A stretch of 64,000 nucleotides of DNA from an uncultured Parvibacter sp. (GCA_910587945.1 CAJUNI010000001.1:1-64000), one strand, 5' to 3'. Positions 8,850 through 17,341 are shown, counted from the first letter of the stretch. The notes: a model not told the origin generated them from the sequence alone. Translations and numbers: made by a program.

Positions 8850-9911
8850 TTGAATATCGTGGAAGAAAACCAGAACAACATAGCACCCACGCCCTCTTCT
8901 GATCCTAATTCTTCAGGGTTTGATTATTCATTCGTCTCTACGGTTGCCCGAGTGGCAATCTATGACGATCTTCGCAGTGCTCCCCGGGTCTTACAAATTG
9001 CACCCGCTGAAACAGGACAATTTATTAATTCTCTGGCTAATTTAATATACGAACAGTCACATAGTCAGGGAGGAAGTCTCCCTTATGTAGTCATTCGCGA
9101 AGTAACAGAGAACTTTATCCATGCTCAATTCAAAGAGATTATTGTTTCAATCTTAGATCATGGGAATACGGTCCGTTTTGCAGATCAAGGGCCAGGAATT
9201 TCATTTAAAGATAAAGTCCAACAGCCAGGTTTTACCTCTGCCGTCGAACCAATGAAACAATATATTCGTGGGGTCGGCTCTGGTTTACCTATCGTACGGG
9301 AATATCTCGAAGTATCCCACGGTCAGCTCATTATCGAGGACAACCTGGGTCGCGGTGCGGTAGTCACCTTATCTATTAATGAGAACAACGAACAAACGAT
9401 TACCACCCAACATTCTCAAGACCTTCTCTATTCCAATCAAGAAGCAGTAATACAAGGACAAGCGTCGGTTCCTTCTTCTTTCGGAAATGAGATGGGATCT
9501 CACCTACAAGGTACACCTGGATCCTATTACGGGAATCAAACCCAGCCCTACGCAGCCCCTACTTCTGCTTTTTCACAACCACTCGTTCAGGGATCGCCCG
9601 CTCCTGTAATCCCTCAGGGAACTCAAATCCCCACTTATTATCCTATGGGGCAAAGCTGCCCTTACGCTGGGAATACCCCCGTAGCAGCGCCGCAGCTTTC
9701 CGATCGTGAAATTATGATTCTTCAAACATTACGCGCTCAAGGGGAATTAGGAGTGACTCCTCTTGCTCAAGCAACAGGTATTGCAAATTCCTCAACGCAT
9801 AATGTACTGAAGAAATTGGAAGAACAGGGATTAGTGGAGACCACCCCTAATAGTAAGCATCGCGCAATTACCCAGCGCGGCATTATTTCTCTTCAGGCGT
9901 TAGGCTTATAA
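8850..9911 (+). CDS. GHKL ATPase domain fused to a winged-helix DNA-binding domain
   Basis: A 353-residue protein of unknown function between oriC and dnaA. Residues about 60-180 form a GHKL (HATPase) domain like those of SpoIIAB/RsbW anti-sigma kinases: N box E84-V-T-E-N88, G1 box D112QGPGI117 and G2 box G141VGSGL146. Residues about 190-275 are a low-complexity Pro/Gln/Ser/Tyr-rich linker. Residues about 283-353 form a MarR/IclR-like winged helix (ILQTLRAQGELGVTPLAQATG, then SSTHNVLKKLEEQGLVETT). No histidine-kinase phosphoacceptor (H box) or membrane segment is visible. The start is TTG, supported by AAGGA at 8840-8844; no ATG is available nearby. Transcription is toward dnaA, 123 bp away. 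An ATP-sensing regulator of origin or dnaA activity is inference only. Confidence 0.85.
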   Translation: MNIVEENQNNIAPTPSSDPNSSGFDYSFVSTVARVAIYDDLRSAPRVLQIAPAETGQFINSLANLIYEQSHSQGGSLPYVVIREVTENFIHAQFKEIIVSILDHGNTVRFADQGPGISFKDKVQQPGFTSAVEPMKQYIRGVGSGLPIVREYLEVSHGQLIIEDNLGRGAVVTLSINENNEQTITTQHSQDLLYSNQEAVIQGQASVPSSFGNEMGSHLQGTPGSYYGNQTQPYAAPTSAFSQPLVQGSPAPVIPQGTQIPTYYPMGQSCPYAGNTPVAAPQLSDREIMILQTLRAQGELGVTPLAQATGIANSSTHNVLKKLEEQGLVETTPNSKHRAITQRGIISLQALGL

Positions 9912-10034
9912 AGCATTCGGTATCCTTCTTGGATGGTAGATATTTTCGATTATTCCCTTGATTACGGTCTATTCGATACAATAGCGGGAATCTCAAAGTC
10001 ATCATCGCAGGTGTTTTTAAAGGAGTTCTAGTCA

Positions 10035-11555
10035 ATGGATAGCGAGACTCTAAATAGTCAGTGGGCTGATATATGTAATCATATGCGCTCTTACAACTTC
10101 ATCGACGAGTCCCAATTCAATGCCTTCTTTTCGCGTATTATTCCTCAAGCTATGAGCGATGACTTCTTGATGGTCACGGTGGAAAATTCGTTTCTTAAAA
10201 ATTGGATTGAATCTCATTATTTAGAAGCATTAAAGCAGGCATTATTTGATTTGTATCACATTCCGTTTACGGTGATTATTGAGATTGATGCCTCTCAAAC
10301 TACGCCAGCTACCCCAACGTTTACCACCACGCCTACTCCCGCACCGGTAACATCAGAACCTACTGTTATTGAAATTCCTTCGCCGGAACCCTCATCTAGT
10401 TACACTCCTACCTCTGAAATTTCTTCGTATACCTATGAAAAGGAAGAAGAGGGAGGAGATAAAACTTCACCTTCTCAAGGATCCCATGGAGCTGCAGATA
10501 ACCCGGCATCACTATTAACGTTCGAGACCTTTGTGGTTGGTGACTCTAATCGCATGGCCTATTCCATGGCGGTAGGTGTCGCTGAACAACCGGGGCGCCC
10601 TTCTTTTAATCCCCTCTTTATTTACGGTAAGAGTGGACTAGGTAAAACTCACCTGATGCGGGCAATCCAAAACTATGTCCAGCAAAACTTTACCCACCTT
10701 AAAACGGTGTATATCGATTCTCAAGAGCTCGTAAATGAATACACCGAAGCAAGCGCCGCTCACGATAAAGACAAGCAGAGCTTCCGTAATTTCAAACAGC
10801 GTTTTGAAGAAGCCAATGTCTTACTTATTGACGATATCCAGCATTTACAAGGTAAGAAACAAACTCTCGAGATTTTCTTCCAAATTTTCAATAAGCTCAT
10901 TAGTGAGGGTCGCCAGATTGTCCTCTCCGCTGATCGTGCTCCTAAGAATATTGACGTTGATGAGCGCTATTATTCGCGATTCCAACAAGGTGGCACGGTG
11001 GATATCCAGCCCCCTGAGGTTGAAACGAAGCTTGGAATTGTGAAGAGCTTTATCCGTGAATACCAACGGATGGACGGCTTAGCCCCTTTTACGATCCCTG
11101 AAGATATCCAGATGTATATTGCCGAAAATTCTGGATCTAATATCCGGGAACTTAAAGGTGCGGTTAATAAAGTAATTTCTCAAGTTATTTATCTTGATCA
11201 ACCTGACATCACGTTAAGTGATATTCGTCCGATGCTTGAGGATCACTTCACTCATTCTTCTAAGAAGCTAAAGGTGGAGGATATCCAGGGGGTAGTAGAG
11301 AAATTCTACGGAGTCTCCCATGCAGATTTACTAGGACCTAAGCGGAGTCAGGATATTGTATTTCCTCGTCATGTGGCCATTTTCTTGTGCCATGACATCC
11401 TTGACCTTCCTTTAAAGAGTATTGCTAATAAATTTGGAGGACGAGATCACTCAACGGCTGACAATTCTATTAAGAAGATTGAACAACGAATGATCACTGA
11501 TAGAGATCTCCGTGAGGAAATCGAAGTCCTAAAACACACAATTAAGGATTTATAA
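10035..11555 (+). CDS. dnaA: chromosomal replication initiator protein DnaA
   Basis: AAA+ initiator that binds DnaA boxes and melts oriC; 506 residues. Domain I (about 1-85) is followed by a Pro/Thr/Ser/Glu-rich domain II linker (about 90-170), the AAA+ domain III with Walker A G198KSGLGKT205 and Walker B LLIDDIQHLQGK, and DNA-binding domain IV. The DnaA signature, normally GGRDHTTVxHA, here reads G468GRDHSTADNS, with changes at several recognition-helix positions. An AAAGGAG Shine-Dalgarno precedes the ATG. A GATACAAT -10-like element lies at 9975-9982. The gene is divergent from dnaN and co-directional with rpmH. Confidence 0.97.
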   Translation: MDSETLNSQWADICNHMRSYNFIDESQFNAFFSRIIPQAMSDDFLMVTVENSFLKNWIESHYLEALKQALFDLYHIPFTVIIEIDASQTTPATPTFTTTPTPAPVTSEPTVIEIPSPEPSSSYTPTSEISSYTYEKEEEGGDKTSPSQGSHGAADNPASLLTFETFVVGDSNRMAYSMAVGVAEQPGRPSFNPLFIYGKSGLGKTHLMRAIQNYVQQNFTHLKTVYIDSQELVNEYTEASAAHDKDKQSFRNFKQRFEEANVLLIDDIQHLQGKKQTLEIFFQIFNKLISEGRQIVLSADRAPKNIDVDERYYSRFQQGGTVDIQPPEVETKLGIVKSFIREYQRMDGLAPFTIPEDIQMYIAENSGSNIRELKGAVNKVISQVIYLDQPDITLSDIRPMLEDHFTHSSKKLKVEDIQGVVEKFYGVSHADLLGPKRSQDIVFPRHVAIFLCHDILDLPLKSIANKFGGRDHSTADNSIKKIEQRMITDRDLREEIEVLKHTIKDL

Positions 11556-11988
11556 AAGGAAAACTAAAGGATAGAGATCGGATTCAAGAAGGATTGTCTC
11601 GGTATAACCGCCATTTTTACTAGGGATAAATGACTCATAACATCTGTAAAGCTTGTAAGTAACGAACGAAGTTTTACTTCACTTTGGCAATTTTCTCCGG
11701 GAGTGGGTTGGTATAAAAAGCAGGTCCCATACTTGGATTTTGAAGGTTTTCCAAGAATCCACGGCCTTAATTATGACTATGATTTTCTAAACAAAAGAAA
11801 GTTTTTCTTATTCCCTGGTCTCTAATTCCGTAAAAACGATGATCGTACTGGCCATTCACGAAAATTCGGTCTTTCCAAACTATCAGCAATGAGGTAGCAT
11901 CATCTTTCCCTGCGTTAGCAGCTTCGAGGACACGTATGCCTCTTTAGCTATATAACTCGGTTCAAAATAATTTTTGGAAGGACAAAGA
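11556..11988. other. 433-bp gene-free spacer between dnaA and rpmH
   Basis: AT-rich, with no open frame of note. No perfect DnaA box is seen; the nearest match is TTTTCCAAG at about 11748. No clear terminator for dnaA is visible. TATATAAC near 11950 may be part of the rpmH promoter, but I see no convincing -35 partner. Confidence 0.5.
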
Positions 11989-12123
11989 ATGAAACGGACG
12001 TATCAGCCGAATAATCGCAAGCGCGCTAAGTGCCACGGTTTCCGTGCACGTATGGCAACGAAGGGTGGACGTGCAGTACTCTCTGCTCGTCGTGCTAAGG
12101 GCCGTAAGCGTCTTTGTGTGTAA
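11989..12123 (+). CDS. rpmH: 50S ribosomal protein L34
   Basis: A 44-residue, strongly basic protein, the normal length of L34. It begins MKRTYQPNNRKRAKCHGFRA and continues with RMATKGGRAVLSARRAKGRKRL, matching the family throughout. The Shine-Dalgarno is GGAAGGA. The stop is 10 bp before the rnpA start, giving the classic rpmH-rnpA pair. Confidence 0.98.
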   Translation: MKRTYQPNNRKRAKCHGFRARMATKGGRAVLSARRAKGRKRLCV

Positions 12124-12133
12124 TTGGGTCTAA

Positions 12134-12478
12134 TTGCATACCATTAAGTCCAAACGAGAGATCACAAGATTGTTCTCTGAGGGCACCTGGTACAAGACTC
12201 CGTATTTTGCACTCATTGTTTTATCTCACAATGAAAATGAATCCAAAGGCATAGCCACACAACACGACCATGAGGGTCGTGTTGCTTTTATTGCTGGTAA
12301 AAAGCTCGGAAATGCCGTTTGGAGAAATAAAGCTAAGAGAAGAATGAGGGCAGTGTGTCAGGATCTCCAGGGTCCTTGGCAAGATCGGGATATTGTATTT
12401 GTTGCACGAAAACATGCTTGTGATGGGGATTATCAAAAGATGGTTTCTGCGGGAGAGAAGATAATTTCCTCTTTGTAG
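12134..12478 (+). CDS. rnpA: ribonuclease P protein component
   Basis: Protein subunit of RNase P, which trims the 5' end of tRNA precursors; 114 residues. The N terminus HTIKSKREITRLFSEG and the RNP signature GKKLGNAVWRNKAKRRMR, rich in arginine and lysine, identify it. The start is TTG, fixed by a TAA codon in frame directly before it; there is no good Shine-Dalgarno, so translation is probably coupled to rpmH. Confidence 0.95.
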   Translation: MHTIKSKREITRLFSEGTWYKTPYFALIVLSHNENESKGIATQHDHEGRVAFIAGKKLGNAVWRNKAKRRMRAVCQDLQGPWQDRDIVFVARKHACDGDYQKMVSAGEKIISSL

Positions 12479-12505
12479 ATAAACCTCTAAGGGGAAGTGG
12501 GAATA

Positions 12506-12739
12506 GTGTTTCAAATACTTTCACGGATTCCTACCATGATTGCTTTAGGAATAATCACGTTCTATCGCGCTTGTGTTTCTCCTCTTTTTCCTTCTTGTTG
12601 TCGTTTTGTACCAACCTGCTCTGAATACGGACTCATTGCTTTTAAACGCTATGGCTTTCGTAAGGGATTTATTCTTACGACAAAACGGATTCTTCGTTGC
12701 CGTCCAGGAGGACCCCATGGCTACGATCCCGTTCCTTAA
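12506..12739 (+). CDS. yidD: membrane protein insertion efficiency factor YidD
   Basis: Small protein that assists YidC-dependent membrane insertion. Recognised by PTCSEYGLIAFKRYGF and the end RCRPGGPHGYDPVP, with paired cysteines in the SCCRF segment and a short amphipathic N-terminal helix. Two GTG starts are possible (12497 and 12506). The AAGGGGAAG Shine-Dalgarno favours 12506 by spacing; starting at 12497 adds three residues. It lies between rnpA and yidC, the usual place. Confidence 0.93.
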   Translation: MFQILSRIPTMIALGIITFYRACVSPLFPSCCRFVPTCSEYGLIAFKRYGFRKGFILTTKRILRCRPGGPHGYDPVP

Positions 12740-12773
12740 AATAACCAACGGCTAACTTTGAGAGGATATTTCC

Positions 12774-13550
12774 ATGTGGGAAATCTTCAAAGACGCAATT
12801 TTTGAGGTCATCCAGTTCTTCTATAACTTCTGTCATGACTGGGGCCTCGCCATTATTATCGTCACCATTATCTTTCGTATCTTGGTGGCTCCGCTTATGC
12901 ATAAACAAGCGAAGTCAAACTTCCAGATGCAGCGGATCCAGCCTAAGATTCAGGAAATTCAGCAGAAATATGCTAATGACCAGGTAAGACAGAGTCAGGA
13001 GCTTCAGAAGGTCTACGCTGAAGCTAAATTTAATCCTCTTGCTGGTTGCCTTCCTATGTTGCTGCAAATGCCTATCTTTATTGCGTTGTTCCAGGTATTG
13101 CGTGAGATGGGCGACCGTATTGGCGAGGGTTCCTATAGTTTCTATAACATCGTACCCAACTTGGTTCAAACTCCTTCGGGAGCGGTTTCTGAAGGCTTCC
13201 TTACCTTCCTTCCCTACTTAATCTTGATGGTTATCTTTGCTGGTGCAACGTTCTTGCCTATGTTCCTTCAGCAAATGAAAACTGGCTCTGGATCCCAACG
13301 CACTCAAATGATTGTAATGAGTGTTGTTATGTCACTCTTTATGTTATGGATCTCTTGGGGATCCCCTGCTGGTGTTCTTTTGTTCTGGGGTGTCTCTTCT
13401 CTTATTGGTATTGGTCAAAACCAATTCACGATGTATCGTTGCCGCAAAGCAGCAGCTCTTGAAGATGAGCAGAAAGAGCTGGAAGTAAAGCCTGTGGAAG
13501 TAAACGTTACGCGTAAAGTTAAGAAAAAGCGTCCTACTAAGAAGCGTTAA
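12774..13550 (+). CDS. yidC: membrane protein insertase YidC/Oxa1
   Basis: Integral membrane insertase, 258 residues, the short Gram-positive form without a large periplasmic domain. The sequence shows a first membrane helix (WGLAIIIVTIIFRILVAPLM), the cytoplasmic helical hairpin with PKIQEIQQKY, the FNPLAGCLPMLLQMPIFIALF signature, and further membrane segments near 150-225. The arginine in the first core helix needed by Oxa1 insertases is present (IFRILV). The tail is basic (KKKRPTKKR), consistent with ribosome contact. An AGAGGA Shine-Dalgarno precedes it. Confidence 0.96.
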   Translation: MWEIFKDAIFEVIQFFYNFCHDWGLAIIIVTIIFRILVAPLMHKQAKSNFQMQRIQPKIQEIQQKYANDQVRQSQELQKVYAEAKFNPLAGCLPMLLQMPIFIALFQVLREMGDRIGEGSYSFYNIVPNLVQTPSGAVSEGFLTFLPYLILMVIFAGATFLPMFLQQMKTGSGSQRTQMIVMSVVMSLFMLWISWGSPAGVLLFWGVSSLIGIGQNQFTMYRCRKAAALEDEQKELEVKPVEVNVTRKVKKKRPTKKR

Positions 13551-13568
13551 AAATCGTGACTGATTTCT

Positions 13569-13584
13569 TGTTTCACGTGAAACA
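13569..13584. promoter_or_regulatory. parS site 1
   Basis: Perfect 16-bp TGTTTCACGTGAAACA in the yidC-jag gap, matching the bacterial parS consensus bound by ParB. Confidence 0.95.
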
Positions 13585-13637
13585 AGGATGGTATCAATAA
13601 CCCTAGGTAGCGCTCTACTACCAAGGAGGAGGTTCTT

Positions 13638-14177
13638 ATGAGTGAAGAATTATTGGAGGACGTTGAGGTTGTTAAAGAGGCGGCTGAAGACGCTTCTGAT
13701 GATGTGGTTACTGATGAAATGCTTGATAGTATCGCTGATACGGCCATTGAGGTTCTTCAAAACATTCTTAAGTACTTCAATGTAGGTGAAGTAACGATCG
13801 ATGAATATGATGGCGATGAAGGTGAACTCATTCTCGATATCACTGGTGATGATTTAGCTATTCTTATTGGTCGCCATGGCCGTACCTTAGATGCTCTGCA
13901 GTTTCTTGTTTCAGCTATCACAATGAAAACTATCGGGTTTAGATATCCGCTGGTTATTGATGTAGAGGGTTATAAGAGCCGTCAACGGGAAAAATTAGAA
14001 TCCATCGCTCGTTCATCAGCTCATAAAGCTATTCATCAACATCGCGAGATTAAATTGCGTCCTATGACTCCCTATGAACGTCGTATTGTTCATATCGCGC
14101 TCCGTGATGATGATCGAGTAGAGACTATTTCTGAAGGTGAAGGTCCAGGCCGGCATATCGTTATCTATCCTCGCTAA
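13638..14177 (+). CDS. jag: Jag/KhpB RNA-binding protein (KH and R3H domains)
   Basis: A 179-residue RNA-binding protein of the SpoIIIJ-associated (Jag/KhpB) family. An acidic N-terminal stretch (about 1-35) is followed by a Jag-type region, a KH domain with the GxxG loop in LIGRHGRTLDALQFLV, and a C-terminal R3H domain (RPMTPYERRIVHIALRDD). KhpB proteins act with KhpA on mRNAs, including those for cell-wall and division proteins in Gram-positives. An AGGAGGA Shine-Dalgarno precedes the ATG. It follows yidC as usual and ends at a strong terminator. Confidence 0.94.
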   Translation: MSEELLEDVEVVKEAAEDASDDVVTDEMLDSIADTAIEVLQNILKYFNVGEVTIDEYDGDEGELILDITGDDLAILIGRHGRTLDALQFLVSAITMKTIGFRYPLVIDVEGYKSRQREKLESIARSSAHKAIHQHREIKLRPMTPYERRIVHIALRDDDRVETISEGEGPGRHIVIYPR

Positions 14178-14191
14178 ATTGCGATACAGTG

Positions 14192-14217
14192 AAGCGGGCT
14201 TCGGCCCGCTTTTTTTA
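14192..14217 (+). terminator. Rho-independent terminator after jag
   Basis: GC-rich 7-bp stem AGCGGGC/GCCCGCT closed by a TTCG tetraloop and followed by seven T. Confidence 0.95.
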
Positions 14218-14347
14218 TGCCATTAACCGAGCTTATACCCGAGGACAAAGCTGTTAATGAATAGAAATGAAAGATTCCAACAGTGCTGCTGATTCTTCTC
14301 TATATACTGCATCAAGTTTAGAGAATTGAAATAGCATCAGGAGATTC

Positions 14348-15040
14348 ATGGATCAACAAACCAAAATAGCAGCAACAAATCCTGAATTACTTGCTTGTCA
14401 CCTTGATCTTGTATTGTCAATTAATGAGAAAATGAATCTGACGCGTATTACTTCCAAGGAAAGCGCCAAGATTTTACATATTGAGGATTCCTTACTTGGT
14501 TTACCTTATCTCAACAATGCTCCGGAGGGCCGTTATGGTGATATGGGTTCTGGAGCTGGATATCCAGGGATCGTGTTAGCTATAGAATCTAGAAGAGACA
14601 CGGTTCTCATTGATTCTGTAAAGAAAAAAGCTGCAGCGTTACGTGAGATGGTATCTGCCCTTGGATTGGAAGATAAAATCTCAGTTTATGATGGGAGAAT
14701 AGAAGAATTAGCAAAATCGCAGCCCCGTAGCTTTGCTGTTTTAACAGCTCGTGCGTTATCTTCTTTAGATTCTCTCTTAGAATTAGCTTCTCCGTTGTTA
14801 CAGAATCATGGTCAACTCATTTGTTATAAAGCTAAGCTAAGTAAAGAGGAAGAAGAAGCAGCTGCTGCTATTAGCCATGAGACAGCTATGTATCTCATAA
14901 AAAGAGATGAATATCTTCTCTCAGATCAAGAAACCACCCGCACGATCCTTGTTTATGAGAAACGTGGAAATCCTTCTATTAAATTACCTCGCAATATTGG
15001 TGCCGCTCAGAAACACCCATTAAAGCCTCGTTCAAAATAA
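14348..15040 (+). CDS. rsmG: 16S rRNA (guanine527-N7)-methyltransferase RsmG
   Basis: SAM-dependent methyltransferase (GidB) that modifies G527 of 16S rRNA; 230 residues. The SAM-binding loop is DMGSGAGYPGI, with VLIDSVKKKAAALREM after it and VLTARALSSLDSLLELASP later, all family features. It sits between jag and parA as in many Gram-positives, but after the jag terminator, so it has its own promoter. Confidence 0.95.
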   Translation: MDQQTKIAATNPELLACHLDLVLSINEKMNLTRITSKESAKILHIEDSLLGLPYLNNAPEGRYGDMGSGAGYPGIVLAIESRRDTVLIDSVKKKAAALREMVSALGLEDKISVYDGRIEELAKSQPRSFAVLTARALSSLDSLLELASPLLQNHGQLICYKAKLSKEEEEAAAAISHETAMYLIKRDEYLLSDQETTRTILVYEKRGNPSIKLPRNIGAAQKHPLKPRSK

Positions 15041-15089
15041 GTAGCCACACTAAAGCTGCTTAATTAAAAATAAAGAATAAGAGAGAAGA

Positions 15090-15105
15090 TGTTTCACGTG
15101 AAACA
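15090..15105. promoter_or_regulatory. parS site 2, upstream of parA
   Basis: Perfect TGTTTCACGTGAAACA, extended to a 20-bp palindrome GATGTTTCACGTGAAACATC. It abuts the -35 region of the parA promoter, so ParB binding may also affect parAB transcription. Confidence 0.95.
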
Positions 15106-15126
15106 TCTCGTAGTACACAGGTTGTT

Positions 15127-15135
15127 TGCTATACT
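15127..15135 (+). promoter_or_regulatory. extended -10 promoter element for parAB
   Basis: TGCTATACT, an extended -10 motif, 27 bp before the parA ATG. No good -35 is seen. Confidence 0.55.
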
Positions 15136-15162
15136 CCTCTGTGCTAATGAAAGGAGCTTGTA

Positions 15163-16134
15163 ATGGGCATATTCGATGGTAAACGAAGTACGAAAAGAGA
15201 TACGCCATCAAAACCTATCCCTCCTGAGGAACATTCTACTTACGATGATGTGGTAGAAGTAGAGTCTGCAGAAGTGATAATGCGAGATATTAAACCGAGT
15301 CTTGAAAATCAAGCGGTTGTTACTCCTCTTCGTGGTTACAAGGATAAGAAGCCGGTAACTCATGTAATTGGAAGCACGAAAATTATTGCCATCATTAATC
15401 AGAAAGGTGGTGTCGGTAAGTCGACTACCGCTATTAATTTGGCAGCAGCTCTTGGTTCCCTTGGTAAACAAGTTCTTTTAGTCGATTTAGATCCTCAAGG
15501 AAACTCGTCGAGCGGTCTTGGTATTGAAAAGAACGAAGTAGAATACTGTATTTATGACGTACTACTCAATGATGTCCCTATTGAAGAGGTAATTATTCCT
15601 GATGTCTATGAGGGATTAGACGTAGTTCCTGCAACTATAAACTTGGCAGGCGCAGAAGTTGAGCTCGTGTCGGAGATGGCCCGAGAGAATCGACTTAAAG
15701 ACGCAGTGGGTTCTATGAGGGGACGCTACGATTATATTTTGATTGATTGTCCACCCTCCCTTGGTTTATTAACAATCAATGCTCTTGTAGCCGCAGATAA
15801 GTTACTTATTCCCATCCAGTGCGAGTTCTATGCCCTTGAAGGTGTGACAAAACTTCTTGAATCAATGAAACGTGTCAAAACAAGGCTAAATCCAACCCTA
15901 GATATCTACGGTGTCTTATTAACTATGTACGATTCTCGTACAACGCTTTCCAAGCAAGTAGTTGATGAAGTTCGAAATTACTTTGGGCGAGTGGTATTCG
16001 ACACTCTTATTCCACGTACGGTAAAGCTCTCTGAAGCACCAAGTTATGGAATGCCTATTACTGAGTATGATCCACAAGGCCGTGGCTCAATCTCTTATAC
16101 AGAATTAGCAAAGGAAGTGATTGCTCGTGGCTAA
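15163..16134 (+). CDS. parA: chromosome partitioning ATPase ParA (Soj)
   Basis: Deviant-Walker ATPase that with ParB and parS segregates the origin; 323 residues. The signature is K81GGVGKST88 followed by VLLVDLDPQGNSSSGLG, and the Walker B is YDYILIDCPPSLGLL. About 70 residues precede the usual start of the fold; they are charged and probably disordered (the domain proper begins near KIIAIINQ). An AAGGAG Shine-Dalgarno precedes the ATG. The stop overlaps the parB start by 8 bases, indicating translational coupling. Confidence 0.96.
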   Translation: MGIFDGKRSTKRDTPSKPIPPEEHSTYDDVVEVESAEVIMRDIKPSLENQAVVTPLRGYKDKKPVTHVIGSTKIIAIINQKGGVGKSTTAINLAAALGSLGKQVLLVDLDPQGNSSSGLGIEKNEVEYCIYDVLLNDVPIEEVIIPDVYEGLDVVPATINLAGAEVELVSEMARENRLKDAVGSMRGRYDYILIDCPPSLGLLTINALVAADKLLIPIQCEFYALEGVTKLLESMKRVKTRLNPTLDIYGVLLTMYDSRTTLSKQVVDEVRNYFGRVVFDTLIPRTVKLSEAPSYGMPITEYDPQGRGSISYTELAKEVIARG

Positions 16135-17242
16135 AGAACGGAAAAGCGGCCTTGGTCGAGGAATTGATTCGTTATTAGGAGATTCTTATAGTCCTCAAGG
16201 GGTACCTGTACGTAAACCCGCTGCATCTCCTACACGTTCTTCTTATCAAGAGGATGAAAAAGAAACTACTGAGCCTAAAGTGCTTCGTACAAAGGTTTCT
16301 ATTGAGCCTGGTGAGATTCCAGATTATGATCCGATCCTGGAACCGCGCCACGATCAGGATATTGAGTTAACTCCTGTTATTGAGCGAGAAGTGGTAGTTC
16401 CCGTAGTAGAGGAAGAGATTCAAGAGATTCATCTCCCTGTTGGGGATGAAATTGTAGCTATTGATGAAGTTCCTATTGATAAAGTAGTACCTAACCCTGA
16501 TCAACCTCGTACCTATTTCAAAAAAGAGGAAATTGAGGAACTGGCAGAGTCAATTAAAGCTGATGGTCTTCTCCAGCCGATTCTTGTTCGGGCGATGGAA
16601 GATGATACTTACCAAATTATTGCTGGTGAGAGGCGTTGGCAGGCTTGTAAACAAGCTGGTTGTGAAGTAATTCCGGTTCGCGTGAAGAATGCCGATGAGA
16701 ACAGAGCTCTTGAGCTCGCTCTTATTGAAAATATTCAGCGTTCTGATTTAAATCCGATTGAAGAAGCCTATGGTTATCGGCGTTTAATGGAACGCAATAA
16801 TATGACTCAGGCTGAAGTGGCTCAAGCAATGTCTAAAGGTCGTTCAACGGTGGCAAATGCTCTACGCCTTCTTGAATTACCGGAGGAAGCTCAACAACTG
16901 CTCTTCGAAGAGAAGATTACTGCTGGTCATGCACGAGCCATTCTCTCAATCCCCGATGAAGAAGGTCGAAAGAAGCTTACTCAGAAGCTTAAAGAGGAAA
17001 AGTTGAGTGTTCGTGAGGCTGAAGCTATCGCACGACTGTTATCTGGTAAGAAGAGTGGTGAGGCTACTCCTACCCGTCAGCCGCTTCCTCCCATGTATAA
17101 AAAGGTAGCTAAAGTACTGCGCGACACCTTAGGCACTGGTGTACGGATTAAATCTTCCAAAGGTAAGAACAAGATTGAGATCGAGTTTAAAGACGAAGAA
17201 GACTTGCAACGTCTCTTCGAGGAAATTATTCCTATTGATTAA
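16127..17242 (+). CDS. parB: chromosome partitioning protein ParB
   Basis: CTP-dependent parS-binding clamp; 371 residues from the GTG at 16127, chosen because AAGGAAG lies at proper distance and MAKERKSGLGRG matches the family start (a TTG at 16121 is too close). An acidic linker of about 100 residues follows the ParA-interacting GLGRGIDSLLGD motif. The ParB/Srx domain has PNPDQPRTYF, the C-motif G167ERRWQA and ALIENIQRSDLNPIEEA. The helix-turn-helix is MTQAEVAQAMSKGRSTVANA, followed by the dimerisation tail. The linker is longer than in most ParB proteins, paralleling the ParA extension. Confidence 0.96.
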   Translation: MAKERKSGLGRGIDSLLGDSYSPQGVPVRKPAASPTRSSYQEDEKETTEPKVLRTKVSIEPGEIPDYDPILEPRHDQDIELTPVIEREVVVPVVEEEIQEIHLPVGDEIVAIDEVPIDKVVPNPDQPRTYFKKEEIEELAESIKADGLLQPILVRAMEDDTYQIIAGERRWQACKQAGCEVIPVRVKNADENRALELALIENIQRSDLNPIEEAYGYRRLMERNNMTQAEVAQAMSKGRSTVANALRLLELPEEAQQLLFEEKITAGHARAILSIPDEEGRKKLTQKLKEEKLSVREAEAIARLLSGKKSGEATPTRQPLPPMYKKVAKVLRDTLGTGVRIKSSKGKNKIEIEFKDEEDLQRLFEEIIPID

Positions 17243-17262
17243 TCTTTGTGAGGAGAAAGCAA

Positions 17263-17290
17263 AGAGGGGCTCTAAGGGCCCCTCTTTTTT
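17263..17290 (+). terminator. Rho-independent terminator after parB
   Basis: 8-bp stem AGAGGGGC/GCCCCTCT with a 7-base loop and a T run, directly abutting parS site 3. Confidence 0.9.
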
Positions 17291-17305
17291 GTTTCACGTG
17301 AAACA
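17290..17305. promoter_or_regulatory. parS site 3
   Basis: Perfect TGTTTCACGTGAAACA just after the parB terminator. Confidence 0.95.
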
Positions 17306-17341
17306 ATCCATTGAACAGAAACTTACATTTGTTGTTTCAAA

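Noticed and set aside
11556..11988. Second origin segment between dnaA and rpmH
   Set aside because: Only weak DnaA-box resemblances (TTTTCCAAG near 11748); the clear clusters are all in 8281-8676.
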